NCBI GenBank assembly: GCA_947683425.1
Contig: CANTUQ010000031.1
Coordinates: 3,297,001 to 3,361,000 of the forward strand
Length of the DNA: 64,000 nt
Source of the DNA: Excoecaria cochinchinensis
Taxonomy: Eukaryota; Streptophyta; Magnoliopsida; Malpighiales; Euphorbiaceae
Direction: 5' to 3'
Of the stretch, positions 45,521-57,960 are shown piece by piece (the first letter of the stretch is position 1; each line of letters begins with the position of its first letter). The notes beneath the pieces were generated by a model. That model was not told where the DNA came from. It was given only the letters and a program-made list of their open reading frames with translations, and did not search any database. A program made the position numbers and the translations under genes.

Positions 45521-46448
45521 TTCCTCCATCTGATCTTAGCTTAATCTTGATGAAGAGGGATTTTTAGTTAATACCATGGTGCTTAAAAGTCAGAGTTTGA
45601 AATGGAATAAGACCAAGGAAATCCAAAGAAAATGGAAGAGATTTATATGAGACAGAATGCTGAAATGAAAAGATAAACTAAGAAAGGAAAACAGAGTGTA
45701 TTGCGTGAAGGAAAAATAAAGAAAGAATGAACAAAGAGAGAAGAAATAAGAAAAAAGAACGAAGAAGGTAGAAAGAAGAAAGAAACGACGTGACTCATGG
45801 AGTAGAATATGATGAGAAAAGAAATAGAGGAACAAGGGCTAAAAAATCAAAAGGCGCAAGTTTAAAAGTTAGGGTTTTGAAAATAAAACTCCCCTATTTT
45901 AATTTCTAGATTGGTACTTTTAGGGTTAAGGGTAATCAATCTAAGGTTAATTAAACGTAAAACACGCGCTTAACAAGAAATAAAATCAAATTAGGAAGAA
46001 ATTGCAAGGAAATAAAATAAATGAAGAAAAGAAATACTTACAACGATTAAAAGAAAACGACACGACTGTAGGGATTCTAGACAGCTAGCACGAGTCGGAC
46101 AGAACAGCACGACTCATGCTGGTGACACTTACCTGGTGGGACTCGTGCTCCTTTGCACGAGTCGGATGAAGCTGGGGGTACCTTCGAACATCGCCCTCTG
46201 TCGCGCGAGCGAGGATGCCGCGCTAGCAACAGAGAGCCATCTCAAAAATTATTATTTTTTTGTTTTAAATTAAATTGAACAACTCTAATCTTACTAAATT
46301 AGCTGTAAAATAAAAACAAATATGTTAGTAGCATGAAAATCTAGAATACAAAAAGTAATAAATAAATCTACATAAACTAATCTAAACAATGTACAATACA
46401 TTTAAAAAGAAAATATAGCTAAGTAACCTAAATAAAAGACTAGACATG
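45521..46448 (-). other. Element B region where pol would be expected
   Basis: About 0.9 kb between gag and ORF-1 with no protease, reverse transcriptase or integrase motif in any frame. The purine-rich stretch 45590-45835 gives a chance frame. Palindromic CpG words (46067-46230) lie here. Confidence 0.75.
46067..46230. repeat. Palindromic CpG words in B internal region
   Basis: Includes GCACGAGTCGGAC, GCACGACTCATGCT, GACTCGTGCTCCTTTGCACG and CTGTCGCGCGAGCGAGG. These are the same words as in the B LTRs, but outside the LTR. Confidence 0.7.
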
Positions 46449-47815
46449 TTATGGCTTAATATGATTTCTAGGATTTTCCTCAGTATTACTTGGAAGACAT
46501 CCTAGATTTCTAGAAGGCAAAGAGATTGCTAATTGACCTAATTGAACCTCAAGATTTTGAATAGAGGCAGCATGATTTTTAGTAATTTGATCAACTTTTG
46601 CCTCAAGTTTCTTTTGACTTTCATCATGAGAATTCATCTTACAATTTATTTCTTCAATGAACTTATCAATTTTGCCCTCAAAAACTCCAAACCTATCTTG
46701 TGGTTGTTGGTATCCTATACCTCTATTTTGATTGATATTATTATTACAACATGAAAGGTTAGGATGGCTTCTCCAACCAGCATTATAGTTGTTAGAATAA
46801 GGATTACCACGCCCTTGGCCTTGAATAAAATTAACTTGTTCCTCTTTATTAACCATGCCCATATTGCAATTATCACTCATATGCCCTTGTTAACCACAAA
46901 TATTGCATGCATTTGATATATTACCTCCCATATTTAGGCTATTAACTCTATGAGTCAATGCCTCAATTTGAGCTTATAAAGCAACAAAAGAGTCTGAGGA
47001 ATGTAACCCTCTAGCAGTAGAATGATTAGACTCCCTCACTCTTTCAGTAGGCCACATACAATTGTTCATTGCCATTTCTTCCAATAGGTCAAAAGCTGCT
47101 TCTGTTGTTTTCCTCATTAAAGATCCTCCAGCTACAGTATCTATTGTACCTCTTGTAGTTGGGTTAACTCCATTATAGAAGGTTTGCATCAAAAGCTCCC
47201 TTGGAATGTTATGGTGTGGACACATTCTTTGCAATTCTTTGAACCTTTCCCAAGCCTCATACAAAGATTCATTGTCATTTTGAACAAATGTAGTGATATC
47301 CTTTATGATTTTGGCTGTTTTAGCCAAGGGAAATATTTGGATAAAAATGTTTGGGCCAATTGGTCCCAAGTAGTAATTGATCCCCTTGCTAGCAAATTCA
47401 ACCAAGCTTTGGCCTTATCTTTCAAAGTGAAAGGGAAAAGCCTAAGTTTGATTGCATCAACCGACACACCATTAATCTTAAAAGTATCACATATTTCAAA
47501 AAAAATTGCCAAATGAGCATTAGGATCCTCATTTACCAAACCATAAAATTGAATGCTATTTTGAATCATTTGTAATAAAGAAGGTTTAATCTCAAATTGA
47601 TTTGTGTTTACCGTTGGCCTTACTACTCCTTGTTGAGCACCACTCAATGCAGGTGTGGCAAAGTCCATAAGTCTTGGTGGATTTTCTTCAGCCATAATAA
47701 TTGGTCTCTTATTCTTATTCTTCTTTTTATTGGACTTCCAGTTACTTGACAAGAACCTTTCAATTTCAGGATTCAATGGTTCAAGTTCTTCTTGTGAACT
47801 TCTTGTACTAGGCAT
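46449..47815 (-). pseudogene. gag: Element B gag (Athila), frameshifted
   Basis: It starts MPSTRSSQEELEP at 47815. The capsid region (IKLRLFPFTLKDKAKAWLNL, SITTWDQLAQTFL) is followed by a one-base shift near 47325, after which the frame 47405-46974 continues it (LYEAWERFKELQRMCPHH). In-frame stops lie near 46971 and inside the zinc knuckle near 46890 (CNICG, stop, QGHMSDNC). The last part (46880-46449) has the Athila gag tail NLEVQLGQLA and ends at a stop before any protease. Gag would form the particle. Its truncation at the point where the C polyprotein enters pol supports a deletion of pol. Confidence 0.85.
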
Positions 47816-47945
47816 GAACTTTCAAATCCTGTAAAACCAAAAACAAATCACAAAGTCAAACTAAAACAATCAAATAAATTAAAACAAAAGGAAATATTGT
47901 AATCCAAAATCATATATCAAGTTTCATAATGGCAAAATCAACGTT

Positions 47946-47962
47946 CCCCGGCAACGGCGCCA
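47946..47962 (-). promoter_or_regulatory. Element B primer-binding site (tRNA-Asp)
   Basis: Minus-strand TGGCGCCGTTGCCGGGG, identical to that of C, lying 6 nt from the LTR end. Confidence 0.92.
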
Positions 47963-47968
47963 AAAACT

Positions 47969-49421
47969 TGTTGAGCATTTTCTATAGATGCTAATGACCG
48001 CAAGTATACGATGTACCAAAGCAGTACTTAAGATTGTCGATCCCACGAGGAACGTGATTTACACACTATTACTACCTAATTTTAATCTTGTTTACAATGT
48101 TCAAATAAGGAGAAAGTTGATTTTAAACTAATCTAACATTTAAACTAAATAAGCCTAGTTAATGATAGTGAAAGAAGATAGAAATATAAATGAATAACTA
48201 AAGAATATGAACTTGATTTCATCATTTTGATCAACATTTATTCATCTTTTCATGCAACCCAAGTTGGGATAAAGTTCTAAATTATTCTCTCGACATAAAT
48301 TAGAATGCCTAAAACATGCAATTAAAATTCTAACTCACAATTTTCATTAATGAATTAGAGGTTTCTAATTACATATTCCAAGAATAAAAGCCAACCTATA
48401 GCAATTATCTCAACATACCGATCTCTCAAAATACATCTTGATAATGAAATTCTATTAGATTTTAGATAAAGCAATCTTTCGAATTACTTTAACTTACAAA
48501 GATCATGCAAAAGATACTAATAGAAAATCTGTGTTTGAAAGACTATGAAATAGATGGAAATAGAAAGAGTAATAATATGCAAATTCATTGAAAGGATATT
48601 CATAAAATTGATGGAGAAGAAATTAAAATAAGAGAATAAGATAGAAGTCTTTCAACCCTTTTCTCAATCTCTTGGAACAAGTTTTCTTCTCCTTGATCTT
48701 CTTCTTCAAAACATAAAAACTACTTAGAACTTTAACTAAAAAGAACTGTTCTACAAAATGCAGAGAAATAACTTAACTAAAATTCCATACATCTAAAACT
48801 ATAGTTAATTTACATATTTATAGATGATAATTTAAAGTTTGTGTCTCTTAGAGATATCCCTTGAGAATGGTTGTAATTGTTGGTGAAACGAGGTGACTTT
48901 TCAAGTGAGTTTTGGCAGAAAAATGCCCTGACGGTCGCCTCTGTCATGCTCGCGATGGTGTCACGCTCGCGACAGAACGCGCTCCCCTTTTCCTTTCTCT
49001 CTTTTCTTCTTTCCTCTTCTGTTTCTCTCTACTTTAGCACGACTCGTGCTATGTTGTTCGAGTCGTGTCCATCCATCCTAGTCGTGCTTCACAGCACGTC
49101 TCAGCCTTTCCTCTCCTTCTCCTCTTCTCTTCTTTCTCTCTTTTTGCTCTATCTCGCCCTGTATAGCCCTCCGACTCGTGCTCTTACATCCGAGTCATGT
49201 TCTTCATTACTTCTCTATGTTGTTCAACTTGTGCTCCACCAGTTCTTCATTTCCTTCTCTAGTAATACATGTTTTCCCACATTTACAGTTAAATAGACCT
49301 ATAAATACAACAAACACACATACTAACACATATACTGTCAAATATATCCACAATTGCATAATTAATTACATAAACTTATACTAGACATATATTAAATTAT
49401 ACTTTAATTAAGCTCCTATCA
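47969..49421 (-). repeat. Element B 5' LTR (1453 bp)
   Basis: Collinear with 10112-11557. The frame 48877-49296 parallels 11019-11432 in the other LTR, but it crosses a CT-rich tract and has no domain. Confidence 0.9.
48930..49200. repeat. Palindromic CpG words in B 5' LTR
   Basis: Includes GTCACGCTCGCGACAG, AGCACGACTCGTGCT, CGAGTCGTG and GACTCGTGCTC. It matches 11075-11340 with several C/T and G/A changes. Confidence 0.75.
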
Positions 49422-49426
49422 GTAAC

Positions 49427-51776
49427 CTTAGGGTTATTATAGTGTAAAATGGAAAAATTATTAAATATTTCAACACAAATTGTACATATAATGTAAAATG
49501 ATTGTATCTTAATTTATTTGGAATTAATTGAACATAAATGAATAATTTAGAATATAATAATGTATTATGTTAATAATTAAAACTATGATTTATGTGGTAT
49601 TTTAACGAAAATATGGCATGGATAATATTAAAATAACTAAATTAGTGAAATGAAGATCCATTAATGGAAAAAGAATGAATTACATGTCAATGGGAAATGT
49701 TGGTTGATTGGAAATATATGTAAATTAATAGTGTAATTTATTTTAAGTTATTGTTATGATGGAAATTGAATTGAAAGAATGATTTAATTGCTCTTAGTAG
49801 TGGTCTGGTAGTTAATCTAGTTTAGGATACAGTTGGCTAGCCATAAGAGTTTCACACCGCGGTGCGAGTCATGACGAGTCGTTTAAGTAGACCAATGACG
49901 ATCTACTAAATGTTAGAATGTTCAAATGTTAAAATGTAAAGTGAAATGTAATGAAATGGAATGTATGGGTGGTCTTTTGGGGTCACTCAAAAATGTAGTG
50001 GATCTCTGGGGTCCACGTCCCATGTATCCGGTTCAGAAATTTCTATCGGATTGATATTAGGAGCAAAATTGTAAAAATAGATTTTAAAATGGTAAAAATA
50101 TGAGTTAAAGTGAGTAATGCAATTTTATATGAGAATTATGGTAATAAAAAGGGGTTAATTGTAAGAAATTAAAAAGATGGTGTGATTAAAGGGTAAAAGT
50201 GTAAATTTAATAATTATCAAGCCTAATAAGAGAGAATAGGAAATGAATTGGTGAAGTAAGTAAATTGATAATAGTATAAGGACTAAAATGTATAAATGGC
50301 ATAAAAATAGTATTTACGGATTAAACGATAAATTGTTTGCCAAAATAATGGGAAATGAACTAAAAATAAAATAAAATAAAATAAATGATAAAAAAGGACT
50401 AAAGTGTAATTATGCATAAGAATAAAATGTAGGGACTAATTGGTAATTTTACATAATAAGTAGTAAATTAAGTGTGAGAAATGCTAATGTTATTGGCAAA
50501 ATGGTAATTAGTGGTTAGCGAGGGGTAAAACGGTAATTTAATGGAACTTTAGGGACTAAATTATAATTTGACATAATAGGGTTAAAAAAAAAGGAACCAA
50601 AGTGGTAACTTAAGTAATTATGTAGTAAGTGATTGAATTAGAAGAAATAAATGAAGTCATAACGTAGTGAAGATTGTTAAAGTAATAATACTAATAATTA
50701 TAATAAAGGCATTAACGAGATTACTTTAAATGATAAAAGTATCAGGTGAAGAAAAAAAAATGGTAATATATGATAATGTAAATAATTTATAAAGGTTAGG
50801 GAAGTATATGGCAAAATGTGTGGACCCGTTGAATAAAAAGGATGGACATGCATTAGTGTAATAACATATTAGGTGATATTGTACATAATGACAACTTGAA
50901 TTGGAGAATAAGGTAAATGTTAAGTTGGCCTAAGATGGGAACGTAAGGGACCTTACAGTTTGATAAAGAAGGTAAGTAGTAAACATGGGTTAAGTAAATA
51001 TATGTTCAGTAAGTAAATTAAAGAAAATGAATGAGTGTAACATGTAATATAAGTAACAAAAATGTATATAAGATTAATGATAATAATATGAATTAATTTG
51101 TTAATAAAACTAAAGTGTCATGTCATAAGAATATATAAAAGGGTTGTATGTGCGTTTAAAATAGGTAACTTATAAAGAGAATTAAATGAATTAAGTAATA
51201 AAATTAATTTGGATAAGATAAGAAGAATAAAAATGATAAAAAAAATAATAGTAATAATGATATTAATTAACTTAATAAAATAAGTGATAGTGGGGTAAAA
51301 CTTGATAAAATAAATGACACAAGTAATATATGTATGGAATAAAGAAAATGGATAATCTTAAATAGTGTGCATGCAAATTAATAGATATTGAATATGCTTT
51401 TGGGTAAGAAAGTTATATGTATATAGAAATGTGAGGGACTTGAAAAAAAAAATGGAAACATAATACATGCAAAATTAATATGAAATATGTGAAGACATGT
51501 AGGACCTGACCATTCAAGATAACGACATTGGAGTGGTTTTGAGTATGCAGAAAAGAAATAATCTATTAAATCATAATAATAATAATCGTAGTAACAATGT
51601 AAATGTTAACAATAATGCAAATTGAATTATAAATTGCATAATAAATTAAATTAAGTAGTTTAGCAGAAATAATAGTACCGATGTTAATAGTAATAATAAT
51701 AATGATAACGATCGAAAATGAATTAATTAAAAATACAAGAAATGAGCATAGAGAAAGAGAATATGGATAAGCATGT
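49427..51776 (+). repeat. Host sequence F, segment 2
   Basis: AT-rich, non-coding, with many TAATAATAA runs near 51570-51720. A block at 49855-50035 has GC-rich hairpins (CACCGCGGTG; GTGGA...TCCAC) and resembles the layout of the hairpin region of Tekay LTRs without clear sequence match. It lies between the insertion sites of B and G. Confidence 0.45.
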
Positions 51777-52208
51777 TGATAGAGTTTGGGTACGCCCATG
51801 ACTCTAATTTGGATAAAGATCCAATCCAGATTAAATTGAGTTATTTAATCTGATTAAAATTATCAAATCCTATCTCAGAAAGAGTCTGAGTTAAATTAGA
51901 GTTAGAACTCTAGCCATTAGGACCTCTATAAATAGAGGTGAGGTCCTCATTATTTGGTAACGAGAAAACGTATACGCCACAAGGCTACTCGTTCTCACTC
52001 ACAGTTTTTTGTCTTATTTTCAGGGGCATTTAGATTGTTATCTAGCTGCTCTTACCCCAAGTGGGTAAAAGCCGGACCAGTGACCAAAAACAAACGGGAT
52101 CTTGGTAGACGCTTCCGCAACTAGTTTCTGCGCTACAAGAGGCAGGTACATTTATTTAATGTTACCTCCATTAAATTATATGTGTTATAATTTTCCCGTA
52201 ATCCATCA
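51777..52208 (+). repeat. Element G 5' LTR (432 bp)
   Basis: Contains a TATA box TATAAATA (51927-51934) placed inside the inverted repeat CCTCTAT-AA-ATAGAGG. A CT-type leader and GGGTAAAAGCC follow. Confidence 0.93.
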
Positions 52209-52209
52209 T

Positions 52210-52222
52210 TGGTATCAGAGCC
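52210..52222 (+). promoter_or_regulatory. Element G primer-binding site (initiator tRNA-Met)
   Basis: TGGTATCAGAGCC, one base after the LTR. Confidence 0.92.
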
Positions 52223-52565
52223 ATTATTTTTGCGTCCTGGCATGTGGTTAAACATATTTAAAATTTTATGCGTAAAATTATTAGATCTGGGATGTAGTAA
52301 ACATAACAAAATTTTTTTTTTTGTGAAAAATATATATGCATGTATATTTCGGCTCGATTCCGTGTACGTGTACACCGAAACCCGAGGGGACGAATATGAG
52401 TGTTCAAAACGGCTAACTAGAAGTCGGGATTTTTGATTTTTGACCTCACCATTGGATTCAGAGACCCCACAAACCCCCCACCGGCCGGAACCGGAGCGTC
52501 AGATTCGGTCGGGAAGGCGGCGCGTGGACAACACGCTCCGCATACGTTCGGCGTGTGCGCGTCAC

Positions 52566-52990
52566 CACGTGTCAGATGTGATGCGTCACGCTGACACGTG
52601 GCCCAATCGCTGAATGCCACGTGGATGGCTGAGGCCATGCCACGTGGCATAGAAGATGGGGTGGACACATGGACCAACCAGAGGGTGCCACGTGGAAGAC
52701 TGTGGTCATGCCACATGTCCCAATCAGATGGTGCCATGTGTCCATATCAGGGACCGCCACGTGTCAGACTGAGGTTTGCCACGTGGCGATGCTTACGTGT
52801 CATGCGTGACACGTGGTCCAATGGGACACCGCCACGTGGCGATGACATGTACCCTGTTGCCACGTGGGCACCAGGTGGACCAGTAGGAATCGGACACGTG
52901 GCGCGCTGTGGTGTTGACACGTGTCTGGTCGAGTGGGAGGTGGCGCGTGAGCGCATCTTTCACTCCCTCGTTGGCGCGTGTTGGCACGTG
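52566..52990. repeat. CACGTG array in the leader of G
   Basis: Thirteen CACGTG hexamers, mostly as GCCACGTGGC-like or GACACGTGG/GT palindromes, within 425 bp, with degenerate spacers containing CCAATC/CCAATG. GC-rich in an AT-rich element. CACGTG is the core of the plant G-box bound by bZIP and bHLH factors. The 145-codon frame at 52598-53035 crosses the array but is compositional. Confidence 0.88.
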
Positions 52991-54190
52991 CGGCGTCCTC
53001 CGACCACCATTTCAGCTCCGATTTTTGCGAATTAATTTTTCAAATTATTTATGATTTTTTGGTCATGTTTTCAAAATTTTTTAATGACTAGAAAATATAT
53101 TTTGTAATTTTTGATATTTAAATGTGTTTAATTTCAAATAAAATATTAAAAAAATTTGTAGAAAATGTGTTTTCTGCTTTCGAAAATTTTTGAAAATATT
53201 TTGAAAAATTTTTGGGGTTTTGTCCTTATTTATTGATTGAAATGCATTTCAATCATGTGTATATATACATGAGTGTATAAATATTTTCTGTATTATGTTA
53301 CAGAAATGTTGAATAAGGACGGCCGGTTCTTCCTTAAAAAACGCATAAGTTGCTTTGAGAATTGCAAGAGTGCAATCAAGAAGTAACATGAGAATGTGAA
53401 GGAAGATTTGAGCTGATGATATTGATGCTATAGTGCATCATAAAATACATGTGTGAAAACAAATGCAAGAGTGCATTTGAACTGGTGGTCTGAGTATAAA
53501 AAAAATAAAATTTTGGTTTGAGTTACCAAAAGAAAAGTGTTGAGAAGTAACACTAAAATTCTGTGATGGTGTTGAGAAATGGACGGAGCGTGCTTTGTCC
53601 ATGGCTTCATCAATGGACTTATGAGTCGCTTGATGAATTGATTAAATCGGTAAAAGATATAATCCTAATAATAAGAAAGATTTTATGAAATCTGGACTTC
53701 AATAATAGTTGACATAAGTGTCAATTTAAGTTGGCATTTAATTTTGTTAAAATAGGATTTATGTTTTCTATTAATATTTGACATGAGTGTCTTATTTTGG
53801 AATTATTGGATTTTTGGTTAAATAAATGTGTTTATTTACTTATCATGATTGCATTTAACTTTATAATAAATTAGTTTATTTTAATTGTTAATTGCCTTGC
53901 GATATTTTATGAGTAAAATGATTGCATGCCTGTTAAGTAAAGGCTTAATAAAGATCCCCTCATAAGTTTGAGAACTTGATAATCCAATAATTCAGATTTA
54001 TTATGTATGAAATGTTAACCTGTAAGGTTGGACATTAGGACTTAGAGGGTAATTGGATGCTATTAGTAGCCTTTTCGAATTTGAGCCTAATAGAAAATTT
54101 TACTAGGTTATTATTTCAGGTGCATAATAAATTGCATGTATTGCTTTATCTCCTTTTAAATATGTGCAACATTGTTCCATTTGAGATCAA
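52991..54190 (+). other. Element G leader, remaining part
   Basis: About 1.2 kb, AT-rich, no recognisable coding sequence between the CACGTG array and gag remains. It makes the internal region longer than in compact copia elements. Confidence 0.6.
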
Positions 54191-54194
54191 AGAA

Positions 54195-57100
54195 TTTTAA
54201 TGGATACTGCTTCCAAGTTATAATTATGAAATCTGGAATACAAAGATCCAGTATGTGCTTGAAGAGCAAGAGGCTCTTAAATCTTCAAGTTCAGTTATGG
54301 CTGAACTTGAGGATGACACTATAACGCAGTATAAGCAGGACCGGGATGCCTATGTTGCATCACATCACTAAGCAATTTCGCAAGTATCAAAATGCATTGG
54401 ATTTGTGGTTCGCTTTGCAGGAGAAGTTCAGAGATGTGACTCTGAATAAGCTCCGATCATTGTAAATCAAATTTGATACATATCAGAAAAGTCTGATTAT
54501 TCGATGCGAAAACATCTAAGAGAGATGAAAAAGAAAAGTGAGCTTAGTGAACTTAGTCATAAGTGACTAATAAGAAGAAGGTCCTAACTGTTATCCGTTC
54601 TTTACCTAAGAGTTGGTAGCATGTGAGGATGCAACTAACTCACATAGATAAGCAAAAAGACATTTGAGGATGTCACTTGTTATTTGAAGTTTAAAAGAGG
54701 CCGTTTGACAGTGATTAAGGTCAATGTCATATGGCATAATCTTGTTCTAATAGAATGAGTTCTTATTAGAATAAGATAATAAGCTTCATCAATAGGGATA
54801 AAGAAAAGGCTTGAGAGCCTGAAAAGCAAAAGGAATAGAATCATGTATGGTCCAAAGGCAAAAATGAGATAAACTTTTCAAGAGTGAAATGTTTCAATTA
54901 CCTATAGAAATGACATTATGCAAGAGATGCATTATGCCTAAAAAGATACACTATTCTGACTCAAGAGTGAGTGGAATTTATGTATCTAGTTCTGAATTTC
55001 ATCCTTTGTGGGTGATAGATTTAGAACCAATGGACCGTGTAACAAGGGATCGAGATACCTTTATTATAAAATTTAGGTTCTGTTCTTACTTTATTGAAAT
55101 TTATTTTCAATTTATATTTTGAGGATAACAATGCACGCTTATGCTTGAATGATTTTATTGTTAAGGATATGGACCATAAGTATTTGAGTAAAACTATTTT
55201 TCCTTTAATTTATTATTTTTCACATAGTTATGAGGACAATGTGAAATTATGGCATGCTAAATTAAACCATATTTAACAAGACCGAATGAGTCGGTTAGTT
55301 AAAATAGGTTTAATAAGTGATTTAAATAAGTTTGAATTGCCTACGTGTGAGCATTGCCTAAAAGGAAAAACTAGTTAGAAAATCATTCGAATAAGGAACT
55401 AAAGCTAAATTTTCATTGCAGTTAGTCTATTCTGACGAATGTGGTCAAATGAAGTTGAGGGTGAGGCATGAGGCCTATTATTTCATCACATTTATATATG
55501 ACTGTACTAGGTATGGTCATATCTATTTGATTTCTCATAAGTCAGAAGCATAGGGTTGCTTCAATACTTATATGAGTATAGTTGAGAATCAATTAGATAA
55601 AAAGATCAAAGCTTTAAGAACTGACAGAGGTCAGTAATATCTTAAAGATAAATTTAAAGTTTCATGTGATGAAAAGGATTGAACATTAGTTGTTCATTCC
55701 TATAAATCCACAACAAAACTATGTTGAGGAAAGGAGAAATAAGACTCTCCTATATATGGTTAGATCTATGATGACAGAGGCAAATTGCCTATCTCCTATT
55801 GGGGAGAAGTTTTATTGACTGTCACATATATTCTGAACTATATGCCCTCTAAATCTGTCATTATCATAACTTATGAGTTGTGAACTGGTCGACAAGTTGA
55901 CCTAAGCCATTTACCTCAATTATGAGTTGTAATGCTTACGTCCATGATACCTCAATTAGGTAAATTTAAGACCAAGAGGAGAAAAGAGTGTCTATGTGAC
56001 ATATTCTTAAGTATCAAAAGGATACATTTTCGTGGGTCAGTAAGAAAATGGCATAATGACAGAATTTGGATCACTAGACGTCATATTCTTGAGAGAATGA
56101 ATTTCCAAAGTTGGGCGAAGTGAATTAAGATTTCACTTTATATTAATTTCAGGAAGAGACCATCAGGATCACTCCATCCGAGTGGGAAGGAGTTAGAGGA
56201 AAAAGGTTAAGACCTTCATCCTCCAAACGATCCGGATGTTTGAGACCTGATATGAATGGGAGTATTCTTGACTCCAGTGGGAGGAGAATACGGTATTCCT
56301 GACTCCAGTGGGAGTATGGAACATAGTCCCAGTGGGAGCATTACGAATCACGATAAATATATGAGACATGTTCATCAAGATTCAGAACTGTAAAAATCTA
56401 AAAGGATAAGTGTTCCATGCTGACGATTTGAAAAATCGAAGGCTAGAATGAAGCCCTTTTAGTTATCCCACAAGACAAGAAAAAGCATAAAAATATTCAA
56501 AATGCTTTTTCATGCCCATCTAAGGAATAATGGATTAAAGTAATGGAAGAAAAAAAAATGGCAAGATCAAATAATGTTTGAAAACTATTTGATCTACTGT
56601 AAGGACACAAATTGAGAATAAATGTATTCTCAAAGCAAAGCGAAAGGCTGAAAAAGGTATCGAAAGATATAAGGCTCAGCTAGTCGCTATGGGGTTCATA
56701 CAATAGAAAGAGATTGACTATGAGTAGACTTTCTTATCTGTTGTAAGATTTATGTACATAAGGTTGATTCTGGCCATAGTGGCAAGTTTGAACCAAGAGC
56801 TTCATCAAAAGGATGAAAAGACTTCTTTTCTCAATGGAGAAATGGATGAAACAATCTACATGTTTCATCTAAAAAGGCAGCGAACATAAGGTTTGCTGAT
56901 TGATGTGTTCAATCTATTGCCTTAAACAGTCTTCAACACAATAGTGCTTGAGACTTCATCATATAATCATGTCGAATGTGTTCAACATGATTGATGAAGA
57001 TCATTGTGTTTATAGTAAAAGCTCTGAAAATGAATTTATCATTTTGGCATTGTATGTATACGACATACTTAAAGCTGAAAATGATAAATGGTACGTAAAT

Positions 57101-57960
57101 GAAATCAAAGATTGGTTATCGGCCAACTTTGAGACAAATGAAATGGGTCATGCATATTACATTCTTGAAGTTAAGATTTCAAGAGAGATCCTTCAAGAAG
57201 ATTGTTGTCTGTTTCTTGAGAGAAATATATCAACAAAGACCTTGATCGATTTAATATGCAGAACTGCAAACCCATAGATAACCCCATTGCCAAGAATTAG
57301 TTTCTTAGCAAACATGTGTGTCCCATGAAGTCAGAAAAATTGAACGTATGAGGAGCGTTCTATATATAACAGTGCCCTGGGCAGTCTTATGTATGCAGTG
57401 TTGTATACAAAACATGATATATGCTATGCAGTGAGCATGGTTAATAAATATCAACCTAATCCAGGCAAAGCACATTGGAAGCAATTAAAAGGATACTTAA
57501 ATACCTTAAAGGTACTGCAAACTATTCTCTCTATTATTAAGAAAATGATATGCATTGAGAGAATACAGAAATGTTGATTGGGCAGGAGATGTGGATGAGA
57601 GGAAATCCACTCCATGTTTTATATTCTTGTTTGGCAAGAGTGCCATCTCGTGGAGTAACAAGAATTAAACTTGAGAAGCCCCATCAATAGTGGAAGTTGA
57701 ATTTGTCACTTCCTCAATTGCAGTACAGGAGATAGTTTGGCTGAAATGGTTTGTGAGCCATTTAAGAGTAACTGTCTTAGAGGTATTAATGACAGTCTTT
57801 AGTGACAGTCATTCATTGATAGCTTATAGAGGAGCTAAGCATATCGACATTAAGTATTAATACATGAAAGATTTTGTTGCACGAGAAGAAGTGAACTTAC
57901 AGTACATTTCTACGCATGCAGATCCATTGAGTGAACCTATAACGAGAGATGTGTTTTGAA
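54195..57960 (+). pseudogene. Element G gag-pol remains (copia)
   Basis: Gag-like sequence from about 54200 (NYEIWNTKIQYVLEE). The gag-pre-integrase motif WHAKLNHI lies near 55250. Integrase shows YDCTRYGHIYLI near 55496 and KALRTDRGQ, then a stop, near 55610. Reverse transcriptase starts near 56690 (AMGFIQ, stop) and includes the altered catalytic box YVYDIL at 57053-57070, where the usual first Asp is Tyr (57059-57061). After that come VLYTKHDICYAVSMVNKYQ (about 57400) and RNase H (KHIDIKY near 57840). Stops and frameshifts occur throughout, so no product can be made. The domain order INT before RT is the copia signature. Confidence 0.85.

Larger units (their letters stand above)
10112..49421 (-). 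mobile_element. Element B: Athila-type element lacking pol (holds D, C, I and E)
   Basis: Two LTRs (10112-11557 and 47969-49421) share the same ends, TGTTGAGCATTTTC...CCTATCA on the + strand. The primer-binding site matches tRNA-Asp, and the gag is Athila-like. The flanking 5 bases are GTAAT (10107-10111) and GTAAC (49422-49426), a target duplication with one change. With element D removed, the internal region is only about 4.6 kb and carries gag and ORF-1 but no protease, reverse transcriptase or integrase. It is therefore a deletion derivative or a non-autonomous Athila. Confidence 0.85.

Noticed and set aside
51570..51720. Satellite DNA in the AATAAT-rich stretch
   Set aside because: Repeats are short and irregular, without a monomer; low-complexity sequence of F.
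52598..53035. 145-codon frame across the CACGTG array
   Set aside because: Overlapping minus-strand frames are also open; it reflects GC content, not a gene.
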